The notes: generated by a model from the sequence alone, not told the origin. DNA of 64,000 bases from Novosphingobium clariflavum (GCF_026420865.1 NZ_JAPCWC010000012.1:1-64000); one strand, 5' to 3'; shown: positions 51,132 to 60,870, counted from the first letter of the stretch. A program made the numbers and translations.

Positions 51132-53050
51132 TGCGCCGCCTGCCTTCCCTTTGTGCCCTGATCGCCGGTCTCGCGACCCTTTCCGGGGCCAGTGCCCTGA
51201 ACGCCGCCGATGGCGAGGCCGCGCTGCTGATCCGGGGGGCGCGGGTGTTCGACGGCACCGGCGCTCCGGCGGTCACGGCCGACGTGCTGGTGCGCGGGGA
51301 TCGCATCCTCGCGGTCGGCCCCGCCCTCAAGGCGCCGCGCGGCAGCCGCATCGTCGATGCGCACGGGGAGACGCTGCTGCCGGGCCTGCACGATCTCCAC
51401 ACGCACTTGCGCTCCCCCGGCTACAACGCGCCCGAAGATCTCGGCAAGGCCTATGCCGGATACCTTGTGCGCGGGATCACCACGGTCAACGACTACTCGG
51501 TCTCGGCCGAGATGCTGCAGCCGATCCGGGCGATGATCCGCCAGCCCGGCGGCATCTGGGCGCCCCATCTCAACCTCGCGATCCGCACCGGCGTGCCGGG
51601 CGGCCACGGCACCGAATATGGCTGGGGCGACTTCTTCACGATGAAGGCCTCCACCCCGCGCGCCGCGCATGGGGTGATGGCCAGGGCGCTGCCCTACCGG
51701 CCGGACGAGATCAAGGTCTTCACCGATGGCTGGCGTTATGGCCGGGGCGGCGACCTCAACTCGATGAACGAGGAAACGCTCGCCGCCATCGTCAGCGATG
51801 CGCACAAGGCGGGCATTCCCGTGGTGACCCATACGGTGACGCTGGACGGGGCCAGGATCGCGGCAGCGGCGGGGGTCGATTCCGTGGTTCACGGGGTCGG
51901 CGACGCCCCGGTCGATGCCGACCTGATCGCGCGGATGAAGGCGCGCGGCACCGCCTATGTCTCGACCATGGTGGTCTACGAACCCCAGCAAACCCGCGTG
52001 TTCACCCCTGCCGAATGGGCCAGCCTCTCGCCCGGCGAGCAGGCGCATGAGAACGACCGGCGCGCCGAGGCCGAGCACGAGGAGGCGGGCGAGGACGGCG
52101 CGGGCGCTGTCGCTGCCTACGATGCGCGGCGCTGGGCGATGTTGCAGGGCAATCTGAAGGCCATGCACGCCGCTGGCATCCCGATCGGCATCGGCACGGA
52201 TTCGGGTATCGGCGGCGTCTATCACGGCCCCGCCGCGATCCGCGAGATGGTGCTCTATACCCGCCTCGGTTTTACCCCCGCCGAAGTGCTTGTCGCCGCG
52301 ACGAGCACCAGCGCGGCGATCATGGGGCAGGCCAGGGACCACGGCACGATCGCGCCGGGCATGCGCGCCGACCTTGTGCTGGTCGATGGCCGCCCCGACG
52401 AGACCATCGAGGACATCTGGAAGGTGGCGCGGGTCTGGGTCTCGGGGCGCGAAGCCCCGCTGGGCAAGCTGCGCGGCGAACTCGCCAGCCCGGCGATGAC
52501 GCCGCTGCCGAGCGTGCGCATGGCCGGCCCGATCTGGACCGGCACGCGCGCCGACGGGCGCACCGATCTCGACACTCTGCCGGTCGATGCCACCGATTCC
52601 GGCGCCGATCACAGCCATATCACCTTTGTCCATCCCGAAACCGGACCGGCGGGCGAGCGCCCGGTGTTCATGGCCGCGCAGTTCGGTGCGGCGCCCCGGC
52701 CGTTTGCCGAACTGGTGTTGCCGCTGACGCGCGGTGCCATCGATCTGGCCGATGCAAGCGGGTTCACCGGCATCGCCTTCACGGTGAAGGGGGCGGGGGA
52801 CTATCGCCTGCGGCTGGAAAGCTACGGCCTTGATGCCGGGCACTGGTTCGCGGCGCCGTTTTCCGCGCATGAGGCGGCGGCCGAAGTGCGCCTGCCGTTC
52901 TCGGCCTTTGCGGGCGCGCCGGGCGCCGATGGCCAGGCACCGCGGCTCGATCCGGGCGCCTTGCGCGCCTTGCGGTTCCAGCTTTCCGGTACGCCGGGCG
53001 GCACGGCCTGGCTGGAACTGGGCCAGGTTCGTTTCTACCGAGGTTCCTGA
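51131..53050 (+). CDS. secreted amidohydrolase fused to a CIA30-like domain
   Basis: A 639-aa two-part protein. A signal peptide leads into an amidohydrolase domain (about 30-450): GLHDLHTHL gives the first metal ligands, VVTHTVTLDG and VHGVGDA the central His residues, and GTDSGIGG the metal/base Asp. The C-terminal part (about 495-639: HITFVHPETGPAG, ITFTVKG-like GIAFTVKGAGDYRLRL, RFQLSGTPGGTAWLELGQVRF) resembles the CIA30 beta-sandwich. Imidazolonepropionase/prolidase-like amidohydrolases of this kind act on dipeptides or acylated amino acids. It is coupled with the S9 and PBP4 genes on either side. Confidence 0.83.
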   Translation: MRRLPSLCALIAGLATLSGASALNAADGEAALLIRGARVFDGTGAPAVTADVLVRGDRILAVGPALKAPRGSRIVDAHGETLLPGLHDLHTHLRSPGYNAPEDLGKAYAGYLVRGITTVNDYSVSAEMLQPIRAMIRQPGGIWAPHLNLAIRTGVPGGHGTEYGWGDFFTMKASTPRAAHGVMARALPYRPDEIKVFTDGWRYGRGGDLNSMNEETLAAIVSDAHKAGIPVVTHTVTLDGARIAAAAGVDSVVHGVGDAPVDADLIARMKARGTAYVSTMVVYEPQQTRVFTPAEWASLSPGEQAHENDRRAEAEHEEAGEDGAGAVAAYDARRWAMLQGNLKAMHAAGIPIGIGTDSGIGGVYHGPAAIREMVLYTRLGFTPAEVLVAATSTSAAIMGQARDHGTIAPGMRADLVLVDGRPDETIEDIWKVARVWVSGREAPLGKLRGELASPAMTPLPSVRMAGPIWTGTRADGRTDLDTLPVDATDSGADHSHITFVHPETGPAGERPVFMAAQFGAAPRPFAELVLPLTRGAIDLADASGFTGIAFTVKGAGDYRLRLESYGLDAGHWFAAPFSAHEAAAEVRLPFSAFAGAPGADGQAPRLDPGALRALRFQLSGTPGGTAWLELGQVRFYRGS

Positions 53051-54543
53051 TGCGATCGTTGTTGTTCCCGTTCCTGCCGCTCGCCGCGTTAGCGGCGCCC
53101 GTTCACGCTGCTGCGGCCGAGACGTCGCCGGTCGCGGCGCCAGCGGCGCTGCGCTCGTCCGCTTTGCCTGTTACCGCGCAGGACCCCAAAGTGCGCGATG
53201 CCGTGGAGAAGGCGCTGGCGTCAGGGCCGGCGGGAACCCGCTACGGTATTCTCGTCACCACGCTGGAGGGCCGGGAACTGCTGGCCATCGCGCCCGACCA
53301 ACGGTTCATGCCCGCCTCCAACACCAAGGTCTTCACCACCATCACCGCTTATGCCGGCCTGGCCGCGCTCGATGCGGCGGCGCAAGGGACCGGGGTGGCA
53401 CTGGAAGCGTCGGGGCACGGCGCCCCGGATGCGGCGCTGTTCGGGCGGGGCGACGCGCGGCTCTCGAGCGCGGAGGACTGCACGCGCGATTGCCTGGCGA
53501 CGCTGGCCGATGCCGTGGCGGCCCGGACCCGCAAGGTGCGCGACGTGATCGGCGACGATACCTGGTTTGCGGACGAGCGCTGGAGCCCGGGGATGAGCTG
53601 GAACAACATCCCCTCGCGCTACGGCACCGGCATTTCCGCGCTGACGCTGGACGACAACGAAGTGGCGGTCGTGATCACGCCGGCGGCGGCGGGGCAGGCG
53701 GCGGTGGTCGGGCCTGCGGCGTTCTACAGGGTCGAGAACGGCGTGAAGACGGTGCCCGGTAGCGGCAACACGCTTGAGCTTTCACGCCTGCCGATGAGCG
53801 ATGTGCTGGTGCTGACCGGCACGATCGGGGCAGAGGCCGCACCGGTGACCCTGCATCTGGGGATCGACGATCCGGCGCGCTGGACGGCCTGGCGGTTCCG
53901 CCAGTTGCTCGAAGCGCGCGGGGTTCGGGTGGGCGGGGAGGTGCGGGCGCGCCACCGTGCGCCGCAGGCCGATCCCGCCGCCGCCGCGCCGCCGGCGATG
54001 CTGGCGCAGCTGCCGCCCTTGCCGCTGGCCGAGGACATGCGCATCATCAACAAGCTCAGCCAGAACCTCCATGCCGAACTGATGCTGCGCCGGGTCGGCC
54101 GCGTGGCGGGCAACGGTTCGATCGCCGATGGGCAGGCCGCGCTGCGCAAGGTCATGGCCGAGGCCGGGGTGCCGCAGGAGGGGTTCTTTTTCGCCGACGG
54201 CTCGGGCATGTCGAGTTACAACCGGATCTCCCCGCGTGCGGCGGTGACGCTGCTCGGCTGGGCGGCGCGCCAGCCCTGGGGCATGGCCTGGCGCGAGACG
54301 CTGCCGGTGGGCGGCGTCGACGGCACCCTGCGCGGCCGGTTCCGCGACACGCCGCTCGGCGGCAAGCTGTTTGCCAAGACCGGCTCGCTCAACGCCTCGC
54401 GGGCGTTGTCCGGCTATCTGGTCGCGGCGCGGGGGCAGACGCTGGTGTTCTCGACGATCGCCAACGACGTGCCTGACGAGCGTGACGGCGAGGCGACCGC
54501 GGCGATGGACAAGGCGCTGCTGGCGATCGCGGCGGCTTACTAA
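53050..54543 (+). CDS. dacB: D-alanyl-D-alanine carboxypeptidase/endopeptidase (PBP4)
   Basis: A 497-aa class C penicillin-binding protein. Signal peptide (about 1-22), then SxxK in FMPASNTKVFTT, SxN in GSGMSSYNRIS, and KTG in LFAKTGSLNASRALSGYL. The large insert between the first two motifs, characteristic of DacB, is present. It trims or cuts peptidoglycan cross-links in the periplasm. It is the last gene of the overlapping S9-amidohydrolase-dacB chain and ends before a convergent hairpin. Confidence 0.93.
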   Translation: MRSLLFPFLPLAALAAPVHAAAAETSPVAAPAALRSSALPVTAQDPKVRDAVEKALASGPAGTRYGILVTTLEGRELLAIAPDQRFMPASNTKVFTTITAYAGLAALDAAAQGTGVALEASGHGAPDAALFGRGDARLSSAEDCTRDCLATLADAVAARTRKVRDVIGDDTWFADERWSPGMSWNNIPSRYGTGISALTLDDNEVAVVITPAAAGQAAVVGPAAFYRVENGVKTVPGSGNTLELSRLPMSDVLVLTGTIGAEAAPVTLHLGIDDPARWTAWRFRQLLEARGVRVGGEVRARHRAPQADPAAAAPPAMLAQLPPLPLAEDMRIINKLSQNLHAELMLRRVGRVAGNGSIADGQAALRKVMAEAGVPQEGFFFADGSGMSSYNRISPRAAVTLLGWAARQPWGMAWRETLPVGGVDGTLRGRFRDTPLGGKLFAKTGSLNASRALSGYLVAARGQTLVFSTIANDVPDERDGEATAAMDKALLAIAAAY

Positions 54544-54549
54544 ACTGTC

Positions 54550-54586
54550 TTCCGGGTCATCGGGGGAATGACCTGATGACCCGGAA
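54550..54586. terminator. hairpin between convergent dacB and acylase genes
   Basis: A perfect 12-bp inverted repeat TTCCGGGTCATC/GATGACCCGGAA (54550-54561 and 54575-54586). CTTAAAA follows. Just beyond is CTAGAGCAGTTTTTG (about 54607-54621), similar to scattered intergenic repeats in alphaproteobacteria. Confidence 0.65.
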
Positions 54587-54651
54587 AGCGCTTAAAACCA
54601 AAGTCCTAGAGCAGTTTTTGCCCGCTGAGGATCGGCAGGGCGGGCAGTCCC

Positions 54652-57030
54652 TTAAGCCGGAACGATCTGCAGACGGCTCATGGTGGCGGCGCGCACGGCG
54701 TCGGCGGAGAACGGCAGCTTCTGCATCGTCCCCGAGAGCCATGGCTGGTAGAAGTCCCGGTAATGCGGCGAGGCGGGGTCGGCGGACTGGCCCGGCAGCA
54801 GCAGGAAACGCGTGTTGTCCCAGTCTCCGACATCGGCGACCATCAGGTAGCTGGCACCGTGGCGCACGGTGTAACCCTGTTTCGCATTGAAGCCGCGCGC
54901 CATCACGGTTGTCCCGTCGCCGCCCGAACGGCCTCCCGAAATCGGCGGATAGGCCGCCGCGATGGCCGGAATGTCGGCCAGCGGATGGCGCAGGGTGACG
55001 CGGTGGAGGTCGCCCCAGCGCCACTGTGCGGGATCGCTCCCGGCCAGTTGCTCGGCCTTTGCCCAGCCCGCCGCCAGCGCGGCATCGACCAGCGCGTCGC
55101 GCGCCGCCGCCGGATCGGCGCCAAGGCGCGGGTCGGGCAGGGCAAGGGCATGGAGCATCTCGGAAAGGTTGACCGAGGTGAGCAGGTCGCGCGCTTCGGC
55201 GGGGATCACGGCCTTGCGGAAGCGGTCCGAAAGTTCAGGCACGACGAGTTCGTAGAGCAGCGCGGCGTTGCTGTCCGCGCCGATCCTGCCGTCCCAGCCC
55301 TGTAGCAGCGCGGCGGCGGGGGAGGGGCGCGGCGGCAGCAGCTTGCGCAGCGCCCGCGCGGGCAGCGATTGCACGTCATGCTGGAGCGCGACGCTTTCCT
55401 CGATGGAGTGGGGGCCGGGCGCGCGCAGCACTTCGGCGATCCGGTCGTGGCGGAAGGGATCGCTCCAGGAAAAGCTGATGATCCGTTCGCGATAGGGATA
55501 GTCCGGCGGCAGGTTCATGGCATTGGCCGAGGCGATCCAGCCCTGCTCGGGATTGTAGAGGCTGGGCATATCCTCGACCGGGAGGATGCCGGTCCAGTCG
55601 AACGCGCCGTCGCCGGGGGCGGGGAACAGGCCGTCATGGCGCGGGCGCCTGGGCGTGAAGCCGATCGCCTGCCAGCCGGTGTTGCCCTCGATGTCGGCAT
55701 AGTGAAGGTTGGTCGGTGAGACATGCAGCCTTGCCGCTTCGCGCAAGCTGTCCCAGTCCGTGGCGAGATTGAGGGCGATGATCGCGAACTGCATGTTGGC
55801 GCCGGGCAGCATCGCCGCGGTGGCAAGCGCGATGGCCCGCCCCTTCAGCGGATCCTGCGCCACGACCGGGCGCCCCAAGGCATAGCGCAGCGTCACCGTC
55901 CGTGCCGGCTCGCCCTTGACCGCGATCGTCTCCTCGTACGTTTCGAAGCGCTTCCATTTCCCCTCATGCCAGTACTCTTCGGGATCTTCCGGCCGGGTGC
56001 GCAGCACGAAGAGGTCGGTCTGGTCGATGTGGAAATTGGTGCGGCCGAACGCGAAGCGGTCGGTATGGCCCTGCATGATACCGGGCAGGCCGGGATAGCC
56101 GGCACCGATCACGTCGAGCCCCGGCGCGCTCAGGTGGATCATGTGGCGCGGGCTTGCCCCGCCGATCGCGAGGTGCGGATCGTTGGCAAGGATCGGCCGT
56201 CCGGTGGTGCTGCGCGATCCGGCGATGGTCCAGGCATTGCTGCCCTGCGCGGCATGGTCGCTGCGGCTCACGTCGCGGTCCCAGCGCGCGAGTTCGGCCT
56301 GTTCGAAGGGCAGCGGCTTGCCGAGGTCCCGCAGGAAGCCGAGGTCGGCAACCGAGACCGCGGCGCAGTCCAGTCCGTCGGGCACGGTGAACGACCAGGC
56401 CGGGCGCAGCGGGTCCATGTAGTGGTCGAGGTCGAGCTGTCCGCGCGCCTGCAGCATGGCGCGGCGCACCTCGTCGTCGGCATCGCCCGCCCCGGCCCCG
56501 CGCGTACGCAGCATGTCCTCGATGGACCAGCGCAAGGGGCGCATTCCGGTGATCGCATATTCGGGAGGCAGCAGCGCGGGGTCGGCCTCGGTCTCGGCGA
56601 TCCGCGCGTTGATGCCGGCAACGTAACCACGCGCGCATTCGACGACCTCGGCGGGCAGGGCGGCGAGTTCGGCGGAAAGGTCGCCGCGATAGTGGAAATG
56701 GCGGGCGATGCGGTCCGCCTCAGCGAATTTCGGGCCGAACACTTCGGCCAGCCGCCCAAGCTCGCGCCGATTGTCGAAATCGAGCTGGAACAGGCGGTCG
56801 CGGCAGGCCAGATAGCCTTGCGCGAAGAAGGCGTCGTGGCGGGAACGGGCCTGGACATGGGCGATGCCCATGCGGTCCTCGCGGATGTCGATGGGGGCGC
56901 GGGCGCCGGCAAGCACCGCCTTGCGCCTTGTCCCGCGCACCTGCGGGGCCGCTCGGGCCAGGCGGATCGAGGAGAGGGCCACAAGGGCGGCGGAGGCCAT
57001 CAGCAGGGCGCGTCGCTGCATCATTCGCAC
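54652..57030 (-). CDS. penicillin-acylase-family Ntn hydrolase
   Basis: A 792-aa precursor. A Tat-like signal (QRRALLMASAALVAL) is followed by the alpha chain with IDIREDRMGIAHVQA and FAQGYLACRDRLFQLD. A linker then precedes the nucleophilic Ser at AAQGSNAWTIAGSRSTTG, where self-cleavage would free the beta chain; ILANDPHL and the conserved Asn later in the beta chain are family marks. Such enzymes deacylate penicillin, cephalosporins or N-acyl-homoserine lactones, among other amides. The natural substrate is unknown here. It is divergent from a TBDR gene and convergent with dacB. Confidence 0.9.
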   Translation of the reverse strand: MRMMQRRALLMASAALVALSSIRLARAAPQVRGTRRKAVLAGARAPIDIREDRMGIAHVQARSRHDAFFAQGYLACRDRLFQLDFDNRRELGRLAEVFGPKFAEADRIARHFHYRGDLSAELAALPAEVVECARGYVAGINARIAETEADPALLPPEYAITGMRPLRWSIEDMLRTRGAGAGDADDEVRRAMLQARGQLDLDHYMDPLRPAWSFTVPDGLDCAAVSVADLGFLRDLGKPLPFEQAELARWDRDVSRSDHAAQGSNAWTIAGSRSTTGRPILANDPHLAIGGASPRHMIHLSAPGLDVIGAGYPGLPGIMQGHTDRFAFGRTNFHIDQTDLFVLRTRPEDPEEYWHEGKWKRFETYEETIAVKGEPARTVTLRYALGRPVVAQDPLKGRAIALATAAMLPGANMQFAIIALNLATDWDSLREAARLHVSPTNLHYADIEGNTGWQAIGFTPRRPRHDGLFPAPGDGAFDWTGILPVEDMPSLYNPEQGWIASANAMNLPPDYPYRERIISFSWSDPFRHDRIAEVLRAPGPHSIEESVALQHDVQSLPARALRKLLPPRPSPAAALLQGWDGRIGADSNAALLYELVVPELSDRFRKAVIPAEARDLLTSVNLSEMLHALALPDPRLGADPAAARDALVDAALAAGWAKAEQLAGSDPAQWRWGDLHRVTLRHPLADIPAIAAAYPPISGGRSGGDGTTVMARGFNAKQGYTVRHGASYLMVADVGDWDNTRFLLLPGQSADPASPHYRDFYQPWLSGTMQKLPFSADAVRAATMSRLQIVPA

Positions 57031-57522
57031 GGGTTTCCGGGATTTTTGCTTTGGAGTGAGGACCCTAACCCGCCCAGCCGGTTTGCGCGCATAGTTTGGC
57101 GCAGGAAGGGCATAGCCCGCGGTTATCCCCTGCCAATTCGGCCTCCGGCAGCCGCCGCAGCTGCATGAAAGCCCGCATCTGCGCGGAGATTTCAGTTCCC
57201 ATGCCCTCCGGCTATACCTTTGCTAAGTCATGGAAAGGCCCGGCTATTGACCCGCAAGTCCGGGCCTGTACCGTTCTGACCTGAAAATGTCATCAACCAC
57301 TGCGGTGGTGGTGTTTTCCCACCAATCAGGCCGCGCGATCAGGCCATGAGGGACTGTCGCGCAAGGTCGTCCGGAGAGGGGACTGGGAAGATAACGGCGC
57401 CGTTCGCACCGAGCGGCGCGCATGAAGTTTGAATACGGCCTGACCGGCACCGAGCGGCATTGCGATGACCCGTCACGTGGGTTGGCATGCTGCCGGGCGT
57501 CCGGCGTCAAAGGGGGGTTTCG
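57031..57522. other. intergenic region between divergent acylase and TBDR genes
   Basis: A 492-bp gap with no gene I can support. It must hold the promoters of both genes. I see an 8-bp inverted repeat AGGCCCGG/CCGGGCCT (57234-57241 and 57258-57265), and an A+G-rich ribosome site (AAAGGGGGG) just before 57523, but no clear -35/-10 pair or operator. Open frames inside it are short and unlike any family. Confidence 0.5.
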
Positions 57523-60345
57523 ATGTTCGATCTGATACGAGTCAACAAGGTCACTGTGTCCCGTCTCGCCATGGGGGCGGCATTGGGCATGACGGCAAGC
57601 GCCTGGTGCGCACCGGCTTTCGCGCAGGACGCCGCCGCGCCGGATGCCGAGAAGGCGAAAGAGGAAAACGTCGTCATCGTCACCGGTTCGCGCATTGCCC
57701 GCCAGGGCTTTGAATCGCCGACCCCGCTGACGGTGATGAGCAAGGAAGACATCCAGAACCAGTCGCCGTCGAACAACCTGGCGGACTTCGTCAACCAGCT
57801 TCCGGCGCTTGCGGGCAGCACCCGTCCGTCGAACTCGCGCTTGGCGCTGAGCTCGGGCCTTGCCGGGATCAATGCGCTCAACTTGCGCAACATGGGCGAG
57901 ATCCGCACCCTGGTCCTGCTCGACGGTCGCCGTTCGGTCGGTTCGAGCGTGACCGGCCTGGTCGACATCAACACTTTCCCGCAGCAGCTGGTGAAGAGCG
58001 TGGAAGTCGTGACCGGCGGTGCCTCGGCGGCCTATGGCTCGGACGCGGTGGCCGGCGTCGTCAACTTCGTGCTCGACAAGAAGTACGAAGGCCTCAAGCT
58101 CAGCGCCGATACCGGCATCACCCAGTACGGCGACGGCGCGAACTATTCGTTCCAGGCCGCCGGCGGCTTCTCGTTCGGCGGCGGGCGCGGCCATGTCCTG
58201 CTGAGCGGCGAGTACGCCCATACCGATGGCATCTTCAAGACCTCGCGCAAGTGGAACGCGCATGGCGATCGCATCATCGCCAACCCGGACTATACCGCCA
58301 CCAACGGATTGCCGCGCTACATCACGGTCTCGCCGGGCGGCACCAACAACGCGCTGCCGGGCGGCATCATCAACTCGTCCTCGGGCACCACGGCCAATTC
58401 GCTGCGCGGCATCTACTTCGGCGAAGGCGGCTCGGTGAACCACTATGACTACGGTTCGCTCTCGACCTCGTCGGTGTCGGTCGGCGGCGACTGGGCTCTG
58501 TCGGACAACGGCCGCAACATCGGCCTTGGTGCGGAGGACGACCGCCGCAACGTCTTCGGCCGCGTCAGCTACGACGTGGCGGACTGGATCTCCGTCTGGG
58601 GCGAGGCTTCGTACAGCTGGACGCGGTCGATGTTCAACGCCGGACCGCAGCTCTCCTCGGCGCGCACGCTCTCGGCCAGCAATGCCTATCTGATCAATGC
58701 GCTGGGCGCCGATGCGCTGGCGGGTGTGACCTCGGTATCGCTCGGCACCACGGCGTCCGACCTGCCCTACCGCGTCACCAACAACCAGCGTGACGTCCAG
58801 CGCTACGCCCTCGGCGCCGAGGGCGAGTTCGAGATGTTCGGCAAGTCGGCGGTGTGGAGCGCCTATGGCCAGTACGGCGTGACGCATACTCACGAGAAGA
58901 TGCGCAACATCATGAATACCGCGAAGACGACGCTGGCGTCGGACGCGGTGTTCGACAGTTCTGGCAACATCGTCTGCCGCTCGACGCTCACCGACCCGAC
59001 CAATGGCTGCGTGCCGGTCAACTGGCTGGGCACCGGGGTGATGACGCAGGAGATGGCCGACTACATCCTCGGCGATCCCTATCGCAACCAGAAGCTGGAG
59101 CAGACCACTGCGGGCGTGAACCTCTCGGTCACCCCGTTTGCCACCTGGGCGGGCGACGTCAGCCTTGCCATCGGCGGCGAATACCGGCGCGAGGAAGTCT
59201 CCGGCTACGTTCCCACCGAGTACCAGAGCGGCTGGTCGGTCGGCAACTTCCTGCCCACCTTCGGCAGCTACAACGTCAAGGAAGCCTACCTCGAAACCGT
59301 GGTGCCGCTGGGCCTCGGCCTCGAATTCAACGGCGCCGTGCGCGCCACCGACTATTCGACCTCGGGCTACGTGACCACCTGGAAGGCTGGCGCCACCTGG
59401 CAGCCGATCCCCGACTTCCGCCTGCGCGTCACCCAGTCGCGCGATATTCGCGCGCCCAACCTGTCCGAACTCTATGCGGCGGGTACCTCGCGCACCAATA
59501 CGCTGACCGATCCCAACACCGGCACCGTCTACACCTTCCTCGAGACGACCACCGGCAATCCCAACCTGAAGCCGGAAAAGGCGGATTCGACCGTGATCGG
59601 CGGCGTGCTGACGCCGCGCTTCCTGCCGGGCCTGTCGTTCTCGGCCGACTGGTTCCAGATCAAGCTCAAGGACGCGATCAGCCAGTATTACTCGCAGGAC
59701 ATCTACAACCGCTGCATCGAGGGCCATACCGACTTCTGTGCAGGCTATACCGCTGATCCGAGCGGCCAGCGCGATTACCTGTTCACGGCCAGCCCGTTCA
59801 ACTTCAACCGGATCACCACGCGCGGCATCGACTTCGAGCTTGGCTATCGCCGCCCGCTCGGCGACGGTGCGATCTCGCTGCGGGCGCTGGCGACGCATTA
59901 TATCGACAACGTGGTCAACGACGGCATCACCACGCCGCTCGATACCGCAGGCACCAACGGCGGCTCCGGTCCGCCGAGCTGGATCTACCGCTTCTCGGCC
60001 ACCTACGACACGCCGACGTTCAGCCTGACCGGCACCGCGCGCGGCATCAGTTCGGGCCGCTATAGCGCCAGCTATACGGAGTGCACCTCCAGCTGCCCGG
60101 CCTCGACCACGCTGGTCTCGACGATCGACGACAACCATGTCTCCGGCACGTTCTACGTGGATGCCAATGCCACCATCAAGCTGGGGGATTCGCTGCTGGG
60201 CAAGTCCGAGTTCTTCCTCAACGTGACGAACCTGTTCAACGCCTCGCCGCTGCTGCTGCCGGAAAGCGGCATGGCTGCGAACACCACTTACAGCGACATG
60301 CTGGGCCGCTCGTTCCGCCTGGGCGTGCGTTTCGAACTGAAGTGA
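57523..60345 (+). CDS. TonB-dependent receptor
   Basis: A 940-aa outer-membrane receptor. The signal peptide ends APAFA-Q (about residue 35), the TonB-box-like VVIVTGSRI follows, and the plug has NLRNMGEIRTLVLLDGRR, VVTGGASAAYGSDAVAGVVNFV. The barrel ends RLGVRFELK. This plug type, with the LDGRRxxGS and GGASAxYGSDAVAGV blocks, is frequent in sphingomonad and Caulobacter receptors for complex organic substrates. ATG 57523 is preceded by AAAGGGGGG. It is divergent from the penicillin-acylase-family gene, which suggests that the acylase substrate or product enters by this receptor (inference). Confidence 0.92.
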   Translation: MFDLIRVNKVTVSRLAMGAALGMTASAWCAPAFAQDAAAPDAEKAKEENVVIVTGSRIARQGFESPTPLTVMSKEDIQNQSPSNNLADFVNQLPALAGSTRPSNSRLALSSGLAGINALNLRNMGEIRTLVLLDGRRSVGSSVTGLVDINTFPQQLVKSVEVVTGGASAAYGSDAVAGVVNFVLDKKYEGLKLSADTGITQYGDGANYSFQAAGGFSFGGGRGHVLLSGEYAHTDGIFKTSRKWNAHGDRIIANPDYTATNGLPRYITVSPGGTNNALPGGIINSSSGTTANSLRGIYFGEGGSVNHYDYGSLSTSSVSVGGDWALSDNGRNIGLGAEDDRRNVFGRVSYDVADWISVWGEASYSWTRSMFNAGPQLSSARTLSASNAYLINALGADALAGVTSVSLGTTASDLPYRVTNNQRDVQRYALGAEGEFEMFGKSAVWSAYGQYGVTHTHEKMRNIMNTAKTTLASDAVFDSSGNIVCRSTLTDPTNGCVPVNWLGTGVMTQEMADYILGDPYRNQKLEQTTAGVNLSVTPFATWAGDVSLAIGGEYRREEVSGYVPTEYQSGWSVGNFLPTFGSYNVKEAYLETVVPLGLGLEFNGAVRATDYSTSGYVTTWKAGATWQPIPDFRLRVTQSRDIRAPNLSELYAAGTSRTNTLTDPNTGTVYTFLETTTGNPNLKPEKADSTVIGGVLTPRFLPGLSFSADWFQIKLKDAISQYYSQDIYNRCIEGHTDFCAGYTADPSGQRDYLFTASPFNFNRITTRGIDFELGYRRPLGDGAISLRALATHYIDNVVNDGITTPLDTAGTNGGSGPPSWIYRFSATYDTPTFSLTGTARGISSGRYSASYTECTSSCPASTTLVSTIDDNHVSGTFYVDANATIKLGDSLLGKSEFFLNVTNLFNASPLLLPESGMAANTTYSDMLGRSFRLGVRFELK

Positions 60346-60349
60346 TCGG

Positions 60350-60395
60350 GCCTGCCGGGCCGGGCCGGGCGCAGGCGCCGCCCGGCCCGGCAGGC
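60350..60395 (+). terminator. TBDR terminator-like 16-bp stem
   Basis: A perfect 16-bp GC-only-rich stem GCCTGCCGGGCCGGGC (60350-60365) with its complement at 60380-60395, 5 bp after the receptor stop. No T-run follows. Confidence 0.65.
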
Positions 60396-60403
60396 GATTG
60401 ATG

Positions 60404-60441
60404 CCAAGCTGCAGTGATGCGGACGCACCACTGCAGCTTGG
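60404..60441. repeat. 13-bp perfect inverted repeat
   Basis: CCAAGCTGCAGTG (60404-60416) and its complement at 60429-60441 around a 12-nt loop. It is the second of five stems in this gene-free stretch. Confidence 0.7.
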
Positions 60442-60463
60442 TACGCTCGGGCGCCGCCCGGGC

Positions 60464-60571
60464 TTAGAGCGTTTTCCGATCTGATTGAATCAGATCGGGC
60501 TCTCCAGATTCTTTGTTTTCCGCGTTTTTCCGAGTCACTGCGTGTTCCACTCCGTTCGAAAAACGCTCTAA
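60464..60571. repeat. REP-like element with nested inverted repeats
   Basis: The outer ends TTAGAGCGTTTT (60464-60475) and AAAACGCTCTAA (60560-60571) are perfect inverted repeats; inside is the near-continuous palindrome CCGATCTGATT-G-AATCAGATCGG (60476-60498). The AGAGCGTTTTCCGATCTGATTG type of sequence is known as an intergenic repeat in alphaproteobacteria. The 108-bp size with matching ends resembles a MITE, but no target duplication was confirmed. Confidence 0.7.
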
Positions 60572-60606
60572 CCGACCTGCGACAAGTCAAGCTTATCGCA
60601 GGTCGG
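60572..60606. repeat. 11-bp perfect inverted repeat
   Basis: CCGACCTGCGA (60572-60582) and TCGCAGGTCGG (60596-60606), directly after the REP-like element. Confidence 0.65.
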
Positions 60607-60640
60607 TATCACCGCCAATTTCCCGAGCCTTCGGGGTCGC

Positions 60641-60681
60641 AAAGCACCGGTCGGCGAGAGCATCGCCGGCCGGTGCTTTTT
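60641..60681. terminator. bidirectional intrinsic terminator
   Basis: AAAGCACCGG (60641-60650) pairs with CCGGTGCTTT (60670-60679), extended by TCGGCGA/TCGCCGG inside, with TTTTT at the right end and AAA at the left. It lies between the TBDR (plus) and a hydrolase gene (minus). From 60682 to 60870 I see nothing further. Confidence 0.75.
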
Positions 60682-60870
60682 CGATGTGCGCGTGGGGAAC
60701 CGTTGCGGCGGCATGCGCGGAGCCGGGGCGCGCAGATAGCTGGCGCTCACGCCGCCCAGAGCAGCCTCCGATCCGATTGCATCGGCCTGTCGCCAGTTCA
60801 CGAAAGCGGTGTTTGCCTTTCTCGAGCGCGGCCGCGTCGGCCATGGAGGCGGCCCATGCCTGTGGTCCCG

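Noticed and set aside
57244..60138. A 964-codon open frame on the minus strand opposite the third TBDR
   Set aside because: Arg/Ala/Gly-rich with no family motif; it mirrors the codon bias of the TBDR gene on the plus strand, which has a full set of motifs.
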